Shown here: piece after piece, positions 63,951 through 64,000 of the stretch | Layout: each line of letters begins with the position of its first letter | How positions within the stretch are numbered: the first letter of the stretch is position 1 | Source of the DNA: Maribellus maritimus | Lineage (GTDB): Bacteria; Bacteroidota; Bacteroidia; Bacteroidales; Prolixibacteraceae | Assembly (NCBI RefSeq): GCF_022267315.1 | Contig: NZ_JAIKLE010000014.1 | Coordinates: 105,339 to 169,338, forward strand | Direction: 5' to 3' | DNA: 64,000 bases | The notes under the pieces: model-generated | Database searches by the model: none | Told to the model about the DNA's origin: nothing | The model's input: only the letters and a program-made list of their open reading frames with translations | Made by a program: the position numbers and the translations under genes

Positions 63951-64000
63951 ATGGGAAGACAAAGCAAATTCAATATAAAAGAGGATTTAAAAGAACTTGA
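63951..64000 (+). CDS. Start of a possible transposase gene (cut by window)
   Basis: Only 16 codons are visible, reading MGRQSKFNIKEDLKEL. The basic opening followed by a helix resembles helix-turn-helix N-termini of IS630-type or related transposases in Bacteroidota, but this is thin evidence. The partial frame lies divergently next to a possibly truncated gene, which fits an inserted element. The downstream sequence is outside the window. Confidence 0.35.
   Translation, partial: MGRQSKFNIKEDLKEL

Noticed and set aside
1..64000. CRISPR arrays, tRNA and rRNA genes
   Set aside because: No regularly spaced direct repeats and no tRNA or rRNA-like segments were recognised on reading. A dedicated scan such as tRNAscan could still find one.

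Overview
The window looks like a chromosomal segment of a Bacteroidota bacterium, most likely an anaerobic or facultative polysaccharide degrader of the Marinilabiliales/Bacteroidales side. This is an inference from gene content: a TonB receptor/DUF4249 pair, DUF3098, DUF2723 and DUF5916 proteins, many Bacteroidota-type lipoproteins, pyruvate:ferredoxin oxidoreductase, an ECF sigma gene with a membrane partner, and promoters of the TAnnTTTG (-7) type instead of TATAAT. No rRNA or tRNA genes, CRISPR array or complete insertion sequence were seen. Both window edges cut genes.

Layout. 1-1.2 kb: 3'-cut serine hydrolase. 1.5-8.4 kb: a beta-mannobiose utilisation cluster made of a secreted Gfo/Idh/MocA oxidoreductase, divergent from a sodium/sugar symporter, GH130 mannosylglucose phosphorylase, a cytosolic Gfo/Idh/MocA protein and cellobiose 2-epimerase. 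8.4-14.2 kb: lipocalin, YceI, pirin with its AraC regulator, a long TPR protein and DNA-3-methyladenine glycosylase I (tag), followed by an in-frame remnant of a second tag 3' end. 14.4-20.7 kb: a lipoprotein, a secreted C1 peptidase, an outer-membrane-like protein, a DUF1330 protein, a GT2 glycosyltransferase and two tandem plug-only TonB-receptor-like proteins. 20.8-34.4 kb: fucose-oriented glycan genes (GH95, GH29, sialate O-acetylesterase, SMP-30 lactonase, BNR protein, beta-propeller protein, TonB receptor + DUF4249) with folE among them.

34.4-45.8 kb is mostly housekeeping: Dus, TrhO, a serine hydrolase, a thioredoxin-like protein, PurC, PhoH, a DUF2723 membrane protein, a DUF3098/ECF sigma/anti-sigma-like operon and MazG. 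46-53.4 kb: a secreted ADP-ribosylglycohydrolase-family protein, a second SMP-30 protein with a small unlisted two-TM gene behind it, a BlaI/BlaR1 pair with a repeated operator, an esterase, a GNAT enzyme and a class D beta-lactamase. 53.4-63.9 kb, all on the minus strand: NifJ, an AAA ATPase, Rho with a large disordered insert, a DUF5916 protein, a methyltransferase and a small unknown protein. The last 50 bases start a possible transposase gene.

How it works together. The symporter, epimerase and phosphorylase form a known route that turns imported beta-1,4-mannobiose into mannosylglucose and then mannose 1-phosphate plus glucose. The fucosidases and esterase would trim fucosylated, O-acetylated glycans in the periplasm or at the cell surface. 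The points most worth a second look are the BlaI operator array with promoter -7 boxes inside each palindrome, the tag remnant, the tandem plug-only proteins, and the small gene after the second SMP-30 gene.
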